DNA of 64,000 bases from NCBI GenBank assembly GCA_036260255.1, contig DATAAF010000075.1, forward strand, positions 17,630-81,629. Reading direction: 5' to 3'. Numbering within the stretch: the first letter of the stretch is position 1; each line of letters starts with the position of its first letter. The position numbers and the translations under genes are program-made. Under the pieces are notes generated by a model. That model ran no database searches and had not been told where the DNA came from. It worked only from the letters and a program-made list of their open reading frames with translations. The stretch is from DASZJY01 sp036260255. GTDB lineage: Bacteria; Actinomycetota; Acidimicrobiia; Acidimicrobiales; AC-14. Shown here one piece after another: positions 33,783 through 42,095 of this stretch.

Positions 33783-35092
33783 CGGAGCCGACCGCTCGGC
33801 GTTCGTTCGACGTCGCGGGCGCCGGCGGCGTGCTCTCGGCGGGCGAGGTGGGCCAGCTCCGACGCTCGGGAGGGGGCGACCCTTCCGGCGGCGACCAGGG
33901 CGTCCACGAGGAACCCGAGGTCCTGGCCGGCTGCGCCCCAGCGGGCACCGGCCCAGTCCACCACGCCGACGACGGCGTCACCTTCCACCAGCAGGTTGCC
34001 GAGCCAGTAGTCGCCGTGTACGAGCACCCGCCCATCCGGCTGCTGGGTCGCCCGGTGCAGCCGGCCGAGGACGCGGGCGGCTCGGCCGACCCACGTCGTC
34101 AGCTGCGGCTGATCGAGCCGGGACAGGCACAACGGTCGGCCCCGCAGCCAGCTCTGGCAGGTGCCGTCGTCGGCGGGGCGCCCGAGGAGGCGAGGAGCCA
34201 GCGCCACGCCGGCCCGCTCCAGGACCTGGAGGGCCATGGCCTCGCTCTCCGCCGCGGCGGGTGACCGGTAACGCTTCTCGAGCTCCTGGGGTGGCTCGCC
34301 GCGAAGGATCTTGACCTCGCGGCTGTCGGCGTAGCCCAGCCGGGCGGTCGGCGGCGTCAGCTGTGGCTCCCACCGCCGGTATGCAGGCGAGGCGATCACC
34401 ATCCACGCCGGGACCAGCCCGGCGGCGGCGCGGCGCTCGGCCAGCTGTCGCAACGCCTGCAGGGCGGGGGCGCGGCCTCCCTCGACCCGCACGGACGCGG
34501 CTTGGAGGACGGCCGCGGCGGCGCGGGGCGCCTCCAGGTCGAAACAGGTGACCGGTGCGATCGACGACGGCAGCAGCCCGAACCGCTGCTCGATCGCCAG
34601 CCCTTCGCTCTCGAGCAGACGACAGAGTCGGCCCACCAAGGGGGTGACGGTCGTCCCGACCGGCCGTCGGCGCAGGCGGTCCCCGACTCGCAAGGGGCTG
34701 AGGGGATTGTCGGCGATCACGACCAGGCGGCCCCCGGGGACCAGGGCCCGCACCAGCCGGCGCACGCGGGCACGAACGGCGCCGGGCTCGCCCGACCCCA
34801 CGGTGCCGTCGAGGATGACGACGTCCCACCGGGAGCCGTCCCCGGCGAGGTCGTCCTCGGCCTCGACGCGGACCTCGGCCCGGCAACCGTCCAGCACGGA
34901 GCGCCGCACCGCGGCTCGGCCGATGTCGGCGTCGGCGACGCCGAGCAGCGAAGCGGTGTCGGCGAGGAGCGGGCCGGTTCGTCCCGGCGAGTGATCGAGG
35001 AGCAGCACCCGGGCGCCTTCGAGGCCGTCGATGAGGTCCACCCACGCCCCCGCCCACGGCCGGAGCAGCCGGGCGTGGGCGCTCGGCGTCAC
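33779..35092 (-). CDS. Fusion of a methyltransferase-like domain and an aminoglycoside-phosphotransferase-like kinase
   Basis: The 437-residue protein starts at a GTG overlapping the DUF4012 stop. Residues about 20-200 resemble a Rossmann methyltransferase: GARVLLLDHSPG, WDVVILDGTVG and VPGGRLVVIADNPLSPLRVG. Residues about 240-420 form a kinase of the APH/choline-kinase type, with VLVHGDYWLGNLLVEGDAVV providing the catalytic Asp and Asn, and GVVDWAGARWG the metal-binding Asp. Such kinases phosphorylate small hydroxyl substrates. In this location a sugar or sugar-lipid modification is plausible, but it is inferred. The methyltransferase half lacks a textbook glycine-rich motif I, so it may be inactive. 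Confidence 0.72.
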   Translation of the reverse strand: MTPSAHARLLRPWAGAWVDLIDGLEGARVLLLDHSPGRTGPLLADTASLLGVADADIGRAAVRRSVLDGCRAEVRVEAEDDLAGDGSRWDVVILDGTVGSGEPGAVRARVRRLVRALVPGGRLVVIADNPLSPLRVGDRLRRRPVGTTVTPLVGRLCRLLESEGLAIEQRFGLLPSSIAPVTCFDLEAPRAAAAVLQAASVRVEGGRAPALQALRQLAERRAAAGLVPAWMVIASPAYRRWEPQLTPPTARLGYADSREVKILRGEPPQELEKRYRSPAAAESEAMALQVLERAGVALAPRLLGRPADDGTCQSWLRGRPLCLSRLDQPQLTTWVGRAARVLGRLHRATQQPDGRVLVHGDYWLGNLLVEGDAVVGVVDWAGARWGAAGQDLGFLVDALVAAGRVAPSRASELAHLARREHAAGARDVERTPSGRLR

Positions 35093-36816
35093 GCGGCCTG
35101 GGCGCCGGGGCGCCACGTCACCAGGCGCGCCGCGTCGTCCCGCCACTCGGCCGTCCCGTCCCGCCAGACGATCGGGGGCACCCGGGCCGAGGGCGTCACC
35201 AGCACCGACCCTCGAGGCGACGGGAGCCGGAAGCGGACCGTGACGGTCCTCTCCTCGCCTCGACCCAACAGCACCCTCGCCGCCACCATGCTCGTCGGGC
35301 CGTCGGGGCCAGAGGCGAGGAGCGACGGGACGCCGTCCACGACGATGTCGTGGGCGTCGCCAGGGACGTTGACCACGAGGATCCCCAGGTACTCGCCGGC
35401 GCGGGCGCCGCTGTCCGGATGGGGGCCGGCGGCATACACACCGAGCCCCTCGGGTGCCCGGTTCCGAAGGGTCGCCCGCAGCACGACCTCGGTCGAGTCG
35501 TGGGTGACCAGGAAGGCGAGCTGTCCCTGTACCGCGAGGTGGGGGTCGAGCTTGTTGCCGCCCCGGTTCAGGACGCTGAGGGCCACCGAGTTCGGCGCCA
35601 TCTTCCCGCTGATGCCGGCCGCCTCCCAGCCCGCCTGCTCCCTGGGATCGGTCGACCAGGCGAGGACGTGGCGCCCCCGGGCGGCGAAGGCGAGCCGGGC
35701 GGCCAGGCGGGCGGCGTCGTAGGAGCCGTCCTGGACGGCCCGCAGCACGGCGGCGGAGATCTGGCCGAGCTGCTCTCGCCGGGCGGCCTGCTGGCCGGGG
35801 CTGAAGTCGAGCCCCGTGTACTGCCCCTCGAGGAGGTAGCCGACGACCGTCTCCTCGGACACGACCCGATCGCCGACCTCGACCGGCCCGGTGGCGGCGA
35901 GCAGTGCCTGCAGGGCGGCGACGTCGAGCGCCAGCACCCCGTCCACCTGCTCGCCCGTACGGCGAGCCCACATCTCGGCGGCCATTGGCGCCACGGCGTC
36001 GAAGCGTGGGGACGTCGCCAGGTTTCGCCACTCCCGGCCGGGGCGCATCCAGCTCCAGTGCCGGGCCACGTCGCGCTCGAGGGGTACCCCCTCGTCGTCG
36101 AGGAGCAGCTCCCCGGTGGGCACCATGGACGAGAGGGTCAGCGTGCCGTCGGCGGTGCTCAAGGTCCCGGCGCTCAGGAACATCCCCGAACCCGCCCGCA
36201 TCTCGGCGTTGTTGGCGGCGAGGAGCAGGTAGCGCCTGGGCCCGGCGAGGAAGTCGGCCACCGTCGCCGCCGCTCTCTCCGCCCGGGCGAGGGCGGCGCG
36301 GGCCTGCCCTAGCTCCCGCTGCAAGGCGGCCGACCGCTCGGCCAGCGGAGCGAGGACCCCTCGCGGTCGCTCGATCGCCACCCGGGCGAGGGCGTCGTCC
36401 GTCCGTGACGCCAGACCGGCCAGCTCCCGCAGCTGGGTTGCCCGTCGCTCGGGCGCCGGGCGCCGGGGCCCCAGGAGATCGCCGGCCTCCTGGGCGGCCG
36501 CCGCGGCGATGCCCGTCAGCTCCTGGGCGGAGCCCGCCAGGGCGGCGAACGACCGGACCTGCCGCCCGACCACGGGCACCGCCCGAACGGGCGCGGCGAG
36601 GACCCCGCCGGACCGCCGACGGGCGGCGGCGAACGACCGGCGGGCGCGGTCGAGGTGCTCGGCCGCGTCGGGCACGGTCAGGTCGCCCCCGTCCCCGGGC
36701 GGTCGGACGGCCTCCACCGCGTGGGCCCCCGACCGGGCGTCGAGCAACGCCAAGGCCACCTGTGCGGCGCCGGTGACGAGCCATGCGGCAGCCGTCAGGA
36801 GGACGGCCCGGAGCAC
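35089..36816 (-). CDS. DUF4012-domain protein, copy 2
   Basis: The 575-residue product starts at the GTG at 36816, just after the sugar transferase gene. It has one N-terminal membrane helix (about 3-22), a helical stalk and the DUF4012 core, recognisable in GPRRYLLLAANNAEMRAGSG, FLSAGTLSTADG and DGVLALDVAALQALLAATGP. Its architecture matches the copy at 13830-15689. That copy follows a BY-kinase gene; this one follows the initiating sugar transferase. The repetition in two polysaccharide operons supports an assembly or anchoring role outside the membrane. Confidence 0.8.
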   Translation of the reverse strand: MLRAVLLTAAAWLVTGAAQVALALLDARSGAHAVEAVRPPGDGGDLTVPDAAEHLDRARRSFAAARRRSGGVLAAPVRAVPVVGRQVRSFAALAGSAQELTGIAAAAAQEAGDLLGPRRPAPERRATQLRELAGLASRTDDALARVAIERPRGVLAPLAERSAALQRELGQARAALARAERAAATVADFLAGPRRYLLLAANNAEMRAGSGMFLSAGTLSTADGTLTLSSMVPTGELLLDDEGVPLERDVARHWSWMRPGREWRNLATSPRFDAVAPMAAEMWARRTGEQVDGVLALDVAALQALLAATGPVEVGDRVVSEETVVGYLLEGQYTGLDFSPGQQAARREQLGQISAAVLRAVQDGSYDAARLAARLAFAARGRHVLAWSTDPREQAGWEAAGISGKMAPNSVALSVLNRGGNKLDPHLAVQGQLAFLVTHDSTEVVLRATLRNRAPEGLGVYAAGPHPDSGARAGEYLGILVVNVPGDAHDIVVDGVPSLLASGPDGPTSMVAARVLLGRGEERTVTVRFRLPSPRGSVLVTPSARVPPIVWRDGTAEWRDDAARLVTWRPGAQAA

Positions 36817-36842
36817 CCGCCGCCGGGACGCGGTCGTCCTGG

Positions 36843-38357
36843 CTACTCGGCGTTTCGACCGGAGACGAGCGCGGGGATGGTCAGCAGGGCGATCTTCACG
36901 TCCAGCCACGGCGTCCAGTTCTCGATGTAGTAGTTGTCCCACTCGATGCGGTCGCTCAGGCTCGACTTCCCGCGCAGCCCGTGCACCTGGGCCCACCCGG
37001 TGATCCCTGACTTCACCCGGTGCCGGTCCCCGTACCGGTGGACGTGGTGCTCGAACGCCGCCGCCAGAGACGGACGCTCCGGGCGCGGGCCGATGAAGGA
37101 CATGTCGCCCCGCAGCACGTTGAGCAGCTGGGGAAGCTCGTCGATCGACAACCGCCGCAGCCACCGGCCCAGAGGGGTCCGTCGGTCGACATCGTCCTGC
37201 GAACGCTGCTGCAGCATGGCCGCGGCCGCCGCCTCGCCCGGCTCCCCCTTCCCGTCCCCGGTGTCGTCGGTCATCGTCCGGAACTTCAGGATCTCGAACT
37301 CCCGGCCGTCGAGCCCGACGCGACGCTGGCGGTAGAGGACCGGCCCGGGTGAGCTGAGCTTGACGGCAGCGGCCACGACGAGGAGCAGCGGCGCCAGGAC
37401 CACCAACGCCACCGCCGCCAGGACCCGGTCGAGGACGTACTTCGCCGTGAACTGCCAGCCCCTCGGATCGCTCTGGTGGACCTGCAGCAGCGGCAAGCCC
37501 CCGAGGTGGTCGACGTCGGTGCGACTCGTTACCTGCTCGTACAGGCGCGGCACGACCGACACCCCCAGCCCCAGGGCACGGCATCGCTGGGCCAGCATGA
37601 GCATCGCCGCCGGGGACGAGTTGCAGAAGCCGAGGACCACGTGGCCGATCTCGTGCTCGTCCACGTGGCGCTCGAGGTCGTCGGGGGAACCGAGGAACGG
37701 GATGCCAGGTTCGTCGTCATCCTCGCCGGGTGGCGCGGTGTCGAGGAACCCGACCGGCAGGAGGCCCGAGTGTGGGCGCTCCAACAGGCGCCGGGCGAGG
37801 ACCTGGCCGACCTGGTCGCAGCCGACGATCAGCGTCCGGAGCCCGGGTCGGACGGGACCGCGACGACTGAGCGACTGCCCGAACCGGGCGACTGCCAGGT
37901 AGACCGAGACGAACGCCCACGACCGGACCGTCTGGGCGCCGAGCTCCGCCGCCGGGCGGACGAGGACACGGGCGGTGACGACCATGGCGGCGGCCGTGGT
38001 GGTGGCCCCGAGCACCTGGGCCAGCTCGTCGAGGAGCGAGGAGCGGATCCGGAAGCGGTAGTACCCGCGGTCGCACAGCAGCAGGACGGTGAGACCGCCG
38101 AGCGCGAGGGCCCAGGCCAGCTGGGGGGCACCGGCGCCGGCGAGGACGGTGCCCGTGGCGGCGGCAACCGATCCCAGCGTGACGGCCAGGGCGTCGGCCA
38201 GAAAGGCGGCCACCAGCCCGCGCCGCCGGTACGTGGCCGCCCCGGCGTCGCGGCGTCGCGCGTCGAGGTCGGCAGCGGCCTCGGCGACCTGGACACTCTG
38301 GACCGCCTCGACCGCCTCGGGCAGCGGCAGGGCGACCGGCTGGGTGAGCACGCCCAT
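36843..38357 (-). CDS. Initiating sugar-phosphate transferase (polyprenyl phosphate, WcaJ-like)
   Basis: The 504-residue protein is a polyprenyl glycosylphosphotransferase. It has four N-terminal helices, a CoA-binding-like Rossmann module (LRTLIVGCDQVGQVLARRLL), a fifth helix (VLDRVLAAVALVVLAPLLLV) and the cytoplasmic catalytic domain. That domain has EILKFRTMTDD, SIDELPQLLNVLRGDMSFIG and PRPERP. It transfers a sugar phosphate to undecaprenyl phosphate, the first step of polysaccharide assembly. The ATG at 38357 is supported by AGGGAAC. The promoter interval carries direct AAACGGA repeats and the GGGGGGAAATTGTCC box, also found at the Flp pilin gene. Confidence 0.9.
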   Translation of the reverse strand: MGVLTQPVALPLPEAVEAVQSVQVAEAAADLDARRRDAGAATYRRRGLVAAFLADALAVTLGSVAAATGTVLAGAGAPQLAWALALGGLTVLLLCDRGYYRFRIRSSLLDELAQVLGATTTAAAMVVTARVLVRPAAELGAQTVRSWAFVSVYLAVARFGQSLSRRGPVRPGLRTLIVGCDQVGQVLARRLLERPHSGLLPVGFLDTAPPGEDDDEPGIPFLGSPDDLERHVDEHEIGHVVLGFCNSSPAAMLMLAQRCRALGLGVSVVPRLYEQVTSRTDVDHLGGLPLLQVHQSDPRGWQFTAKYVLDRVLAAVALVVLAPLLLVVAAAVKLSSPGPVLYRQRRVGLDGREFEILKFRTMTDDTGDGKGEPGEAAAAAMLQQRSQDDVDRRTPLGRWLRRLSIDELPQLLNVLRGDMSFIGPRPERPSLAAAFEHHVHRYGDRHRVKSGITGWAQVHGLRGKSSLSDRIEWDNYYIENWTPWLDVKIALLTIPALVSGRNAE

Positions 38358-38382
38358 CACGTTCCCTGTGGACACACTGCCC

Positions 38383-38399
38383 AAACGGAACTAAACGGA
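38383..38399. repeat. Tandem AAACGGA half-sites, 10-base phase
   Basis: AAACGGA occurs at 38383-38389 and again at 38393-38399, one helical turn apart, in the promoter interval of the sugar-phosphate transferase gene. A BldC-type gene lies directly upstream, and BldC-type proteins favour head-to-tail repeats, so these are candidate sites for it. Confidence 0.5.
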
Positions 38400-38411
38400 C
38401 AATTTCCCCCC
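38397..38411 (-). promoter_or_regulatory. GGGGGGAAATTGTCC box upstream of the sugar transferase
   Basis: Read on the minus strand, in the direction of the downstream gene, the box is GGGGGGAAATTGTCC, 39 bases before the ATG at 38357. The same box with one extra A lies upstream of the Flp pilin gene (46752-46767). TTGTCC could also serve as a -35. Confidence 0.55.
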
Positions 38412-38481
38412 ACCCGCACCCCCACTCACCGAGCACGGAAGGGCTCCGCGTCGGGGGGCGGAGCCCCCCAACGTCGCGCCG

Positions 38482-38667
38482 TTACCCCTCGGTCATCTGC
38501 TGGACGAGATCCTCGATCTCCTGCCGCTTGAAGCGCCGGTGCCCGCCCAGGGTGACCATGGAAGGGATGCGCCCCTCCGCCGCCCAACGGACGACGGTCT
38601 TGGCCGTCACCCCCAGCATCTGGGCCGCCTCTCGGGGCGTGAGGTACTCCCGCTGCGCCGCGTCCAC
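38482..38667 (-). CDS. BldC-type small DNA-binding protein (2)
   Basis: The 61-residue protein starts at a GTG with GGGGAGG six bases upstream. It shows YLTPREAAQMLGVTAKTVVR, then WAAEGRIPSMVTLGGHRRF and KRQEIEDLVQQ. It is a stripped-down BldC-type HTH with no other domain. It lies between the Tad genes and the sugar-transferase operon, encoded on the same strand as both. That position and the AAACGGA direct repeats just downstream make it the leading candidate regulator of the polysaccharide operon, which is inference. Confidence 0.85.
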   Translation of the reverse strand: MDAAQREYLTPREAAQMLGVTAKTVVRWAAEGRIPSMVTLGGHRRFKRQEIEDLVQQMTEG

Positions 38668-38759
38668 CAGCCACCTCCCCAAGCCGACGCCTGACCCCCA
38701 AACTAGTCCCAGCCTCGCAGCTACGAGGTGACCACTCCTGGCGCCGGGCCGCCGGCCGG

Positions 38760-40214
38760 CTAACGGGACCGTGAGGCGAGGCGCATGCGGCGCGACGGTG
38801 CTTCGGGGACGGGCACCGCCCGGCCCGGGCCCTGCAGCGCGGTCATGGGTAGGGAGACGCCCGTCTCGGCCAGCTTGTCGAGGAACTTGGGCCGGAGGCC
38901 TGTCGGGACCAGCGTCCCGGCACCCGGGTCGGCCCCGGGTGACTGGTCGGGCTGGAACCGGAACAGCTCCTGGAGGAGGATCGTGTCGCCCTCCATGCCC
39001 TGCACCTCGGTGACCGACGTCACCACCCGGCGTCCGCTCGGAAGGCGGTCGAGGTGCATGATGACGTGCAGCGCGGAGACGATCTGCTCGCGGATTGCCC
39101 GGACGGGCAGGTCGTAGCCCGCCATCAGCACCATGGTCTCCAGCCGGCTGATGGCATCACGTGGGCTGTTCGAGTGCACCGTGGTCATCGAGCCCTCGTG
39201 GCCGGTGTTCATGGCTTGGAGCATGTCGAGGGCTTCGGCCCCCCGCACCTCGCCGACGATGATCCGGTCGGGGCGCATCCGGAGGGCGTTGCGCACCAGG
39301 TCGCGGATCTTGACCTCACCGGCGCCCTCGGCGTTGGGGGGCCGGGCCTCGAGGGCCACGACGTGGGGCTGCTGGAGCTGGAGCTCGGCGGCGTCCTCGA
39401 TGGTGATGATCCGCTCGCCCTCCGGGATGAAGGAGGAGAGGACATTCAGGTTCGTCGTCTTCCCGGTGCCCGTCCCCCCGGACACGAGGATGTTGAGCTT
39501 GCCCCGAACGCACGCCTCCATGACCGTGGCGAGCTCGGGGGTGAAGGCGCCGAACCTGACCAGGTCGTCGACCTTCAGGGGGTCGGCGGCGAACTTGCGG
39601 ATGGTGAGGGCGGCTCCGTGGAAGGCGAGGGGCGGGATCACCGCGTTGACCCGCGAGCCGTCCGGGAGGCGGGCGTCGACCATGGGCGCGGACTCGTCGA
39701 TGCGGCGCCCGACGCCCGACACGATCTTCTCGATCACCTGGTGGTAGTGGGCCACGTCGGTGAACGTCACGTCGACCCGTTCGAGCCGCCCCTTCCGCTC
39801 GACCCAGATGTCGTCGTAGGCGTTGCACATGATCTCGCTGATCGACTCGTCGGCGAGCAGGGGCTCCAGCGGCCCATAGCCCAAGGTGTCCTGGATCATC
39901 TCCTGGACGAACTTCTGCCGCTCCCGTGGCGAGACCTTGACGTCCTCCCGCTCGAGGATGCGGTCGAGGGCGCTCTTGACCTCGTCCGTCACGGCGTCCT
40001 GCTCGCCGGCCGCCAGCTTGGGCGCCAGCTCGGCCAGCACGAGGTCTCGGACCTTGCGCTTGGTCTCGTCCCAAGGCGACGCCGCCCCCGTCTTGGGCCG
40101 GGCCGCCGACGCCTGCTGGGCCTTCGGCCGTCCTCCTCCCGGCGCCGGGGAGGAGGGGCGCTCCGACGTCCGCTTCTTCTGCTCGAGGACGGCGAGCTTC
40201 TCCGAGAGCTTCAT
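38760..40214 (-). CDS. cpaF: Tad pilus secretion ATPase (CpaF/TadA)
   Basis: The 484-residue protein is the hexameric motor of Tad pilus assembly. It shows the CpaF N-terminal region (QEMIQDTLGYGPLEPLLADE, then ISEIMCNAYDDIWVERKGRL), Walker A ILVSGGTGTGKTTNL, the Asp box (IITIEDAAELQLQQPHVVAL) and the His/Walker-B region (MRPDRIIVGEVRGAEALDM). It energises pilin polymerisation at the inner face of the membrane. A Pro/Lys-rich N-terminal stretch (about 15-55) is disordered. It is followed on the opposite side by TadC, with eight bases between. Confidence 0.94.
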   Translation of the reverse strand: MKLSEKLAVLEQKKRTSERPSSPAPGGGRPKAQQASAARPKTGAASPWDETKRKVRDLVLAELAPKLAAGEQDAVTDEVKSALDRILEREDVKVSPRERQKFVQEMIQDTLGYGPLEPLLADESISEIMCNAYDDIWVERKGRLERVDVTFTDVAHYHQVIEKIVSGVGRRIDESAPMVDARLPDGSRVNAVIPPLAFHGAALTIRKFAADPLKVDDLVRFGAFTPELATVMEACVRGKLNILVSGGTGTGKTTNLNVLSSFIPEGERIITIEDAAELQLQQPHVVALEARPPNAEGAGEVKIRDLVRNALRMRPDRIIVGEVRGAEALDMLQAMNTGHEGSMTTVHSNSPRDAISRLETMVLMAGYDLPVRAIREQIVSALHVIMHLDRLPSGRRVVTSVTEVQGMEGDTILLQELFRFQPDQSPGADPGAGTLVPTGLRPKFLDKLAETGVSLPMTALQGPGRAVPVPEAPSRRMRLASRSR

Positions 40215-40222
40215 CCGCCGAC

Positions 40223-41140
40223 CTAGATGCTGCTCAGCGAGCCGACGGCCGGGCCGAGGACGATGACCATGACCGGCGGGAAGATGAACAGGACGAGCGG
40301 GAACATGATCTTCACCGGGAGCTTGCCCGCCTTCTCTCTCGCCCACATCCGCCGCTTCGAGCGCATCTCTGTGCTCTGGGTCTTGAGCACCCGCCCGATC
40401 GGGATGCCGAGCGCGTCCGCCTGCACGAGGGCGAGGATGAAGCTCGACAGGTCGGGGACCTGGGTCCGGTTCTTGAGGTTGTGGAAGGCCTCGTGGCGGG
40501 GGAGGCCGAGCTCCATCTCGCGAAGAGTGAGGGAGAACTCGTCGGCCAACGGTGACTTGAAGTACTGGCATACGACGGAGAGCGCCCCCTCGAAGCCCAT
40601 CCCCGCCTCGACCGAGATGGCCAGGAGGTCGAGGGTGTCGGGGAGGTCGTCGAGGATCGCCTGCTTGCGGGCCTCCGTCTCCCGGTTGAGCTTGGCGATC
40701 GGGTACAGCAGCCCGCCCAAGGGGAGGAGCACGAGGGCGGCGAACGTGAGCATGGGCGACGGCCGGGTCAGCACGACGAACCCGACCGCCCCCGCGCCCA
40801 GGCACACCCCAGCCACGACCTGGAGGGCCACCACCGTCTCGGCGCGGGTGCGGTTGGCCCGGCCCGCCAACAAGAGCTTCTGGTGGACGGTGTCGAGGTA
40901 GTTGGTCGGGGTGAGGCGGCCGACCCGTGCCGCCACCCGAGTCCCCACGGTCCGGCCGAGACGAAGGTGGAGAGGCTCGGTGAGCTTCTGCTGGAACTCG
41001 CTCACCGGCGCCTCGGGACCGAAGTCGGTCAGCAGCTCTCCGATGTCGACCACCGGCCGGCGGGTCGCGGCGCGGGCGGCGACGAGGAGCGCGGCACCCG
41101 TCAGCGGGGCGCCGAGCACGACGAGCAGATGGAGATCCAT
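40223..41140 (-). CDS. tadC: Tad pilus platform protein TadC
   Basis: The 305-residue protein has three or four membrane helices and the T2SF (GspF-like) domain: AILDDLPDTLDLLAISVEAG, MGFEGALSVVC and VQADALGIPIGRVLKTQSTE. It forms the inner-membrane platform with TadB. The start ATG is four bases after the TadB stop, indicating one operon. Confidence 0.9.
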   Translation of the reverse strand: MDLHLLVVLGAPLTGAALLVAARAATRRPVVDIGELLTDFGPEAPVSEFQQKLTEPLHLRLGRTVGTRVAARVGRLTPTNYLDTVHQKLLLAGRANRTRAETVVALQVVAGVCLGAGAVGFVVLTRPSPMLTFAALVLLPLGGLLYPIAKLNRETEARKQAILDDLPDTLDLLAISVEAGMGFEGALSVVCQYFKSPLADEFSLTLREMELGLPRHEAFHNLKNRTQVPDLSSFILALVQADALGIPIGRVLKTQSTEMRSKRRMWAREKAGKLPVKIMFPLVLFIFPPVMVIVLGPAVGSLSSI

Positions 41141-41144
41141 CAGC

Positions 41145-42095
41145 TCACACCTTGATCTTGACCATGCGGAGGATGACGACGGTGCCCATGAGCACCGAGG
41201 CGGCGGCACCGCCCAGGGTGACCAGGCCCCAGCCTTGGAACATGGGTTCCATGTAGCCGGGGTTGAGGACCTGGATGGCTACGAACAGGAAGGGGGCCAT
41301 CGCGCCCAGGACGTAGGCGGACATGCGCCCCTCGGCGGTCAGCACCAGCACCTCTCTGCGCACCTCGTCGCGCGCCCGGATGAAGTCGGCGAGCGTGTGC
41401 AGGAGATCGGCCAGCTTCCCGCCCACCGTCTGCTGGATGCGGATGGCCTGCACGACCCAGTCGAGGTCGCGGATCGCCAGCCGATCGGCCATGCGCTGCA
41501 CCGCGTCGATCACCGGATAGCCCAGGCGGGTCTCGGCGACGACGAGCGAGAACTCCTCGGACAGAGGGGGCTCCGACTCGTCGACCATCATCTGGATGGC
41601 CCGCAGGAAGGTGTGCCCGGCCGTGAGCGACGAGGCGATGAGGGACAGGGCACCCGGGAGCTGGGTCTCGAACCGCTTGCGGCGTTTGGCGACGCGCCGC
41701 TTCACCACCGCGGCGACGAGGAGCGGCGACGACGCCATGGCGACGAGCGGCAGCACCCAACGACCGGTGACCGCCAGGAGGACGGCCGCCATCGTGAGGG
41801 CACCGGCGCCGGTGAGGATGACCAGCTCGCCGGGACGGAGCGGGATGCGCGCCCGCTCGAGGGCGTCGGCGAGCGACCCCTTGGCGTCGAGGCGCTTCAC
41901 GAGGTTTCCCGCCACCGCGACGGAGCCCTCCACCAGCGGGCGCGGCGCCGGCGCCGCCTCGGGGTCGGACGGGCGCCTGGTGTCGACCTCGAGCAACTCG
42001 GCCAGCGCCTTGGCCGCCTCTCGGCGGCGAAGGGCCCGGCTCCCGACGAGGAGCAGCACCCCGAGCAGGACGGCGACGAGGGGGACGAGGCTCAA
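41145..42095 (-). CDS. tadB: Tad pilus platform protein TadB
   Basis: The 316-residue protein has an N-terminal helix, a paired helix region (about 95-130) and a T2SF domain with LPGALSLIASSLTAGHTFLR, LGYPVIDAVQRMADRLAIRD and IQQTVGGKLADLLHTLADFI. The TTG start at 42095 overlaps the CpaE stop (TTGA), indicating translational coupling. It partners TadC in the platform. Confidence 0.9.
   Translation of the reverse strand: MSLVPLVAVLLGVLLLVGSRALRRREAAKALAELLEVDTRRPSDPEAAPAPRPLVEGSVAVAGNLVKRLDAKGSLADALERARIPLRPGELVILTGAGALTMAAVLLAVTGRWVLPLVAMASSPLLVAAVVKRRVAKRRKRFETQLPGALSLIASSLTAGHTFLRAIQMMVDESEPPLSEEFSLVVAETRLGYPVIDAVQRMADRLAIRDLDWVVQAIRIQQTVGGKLADLLHTLADFIRARDEVRREVLVLTAEGRMSAYVLGAMAPFLFVAIQVLNPGYMEPMFQGWGLVTLGGAAASVLMGTVVILRMVKIKV

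Noticed and set aside
33779..36784. A 1,000-codon frame that would join the fusion protein to upstream sequence
   Set aside because: The part before the GTG at 35092 is a Pro/Arg/Gly-rich shadow of the DUF4012 gene in another frame.
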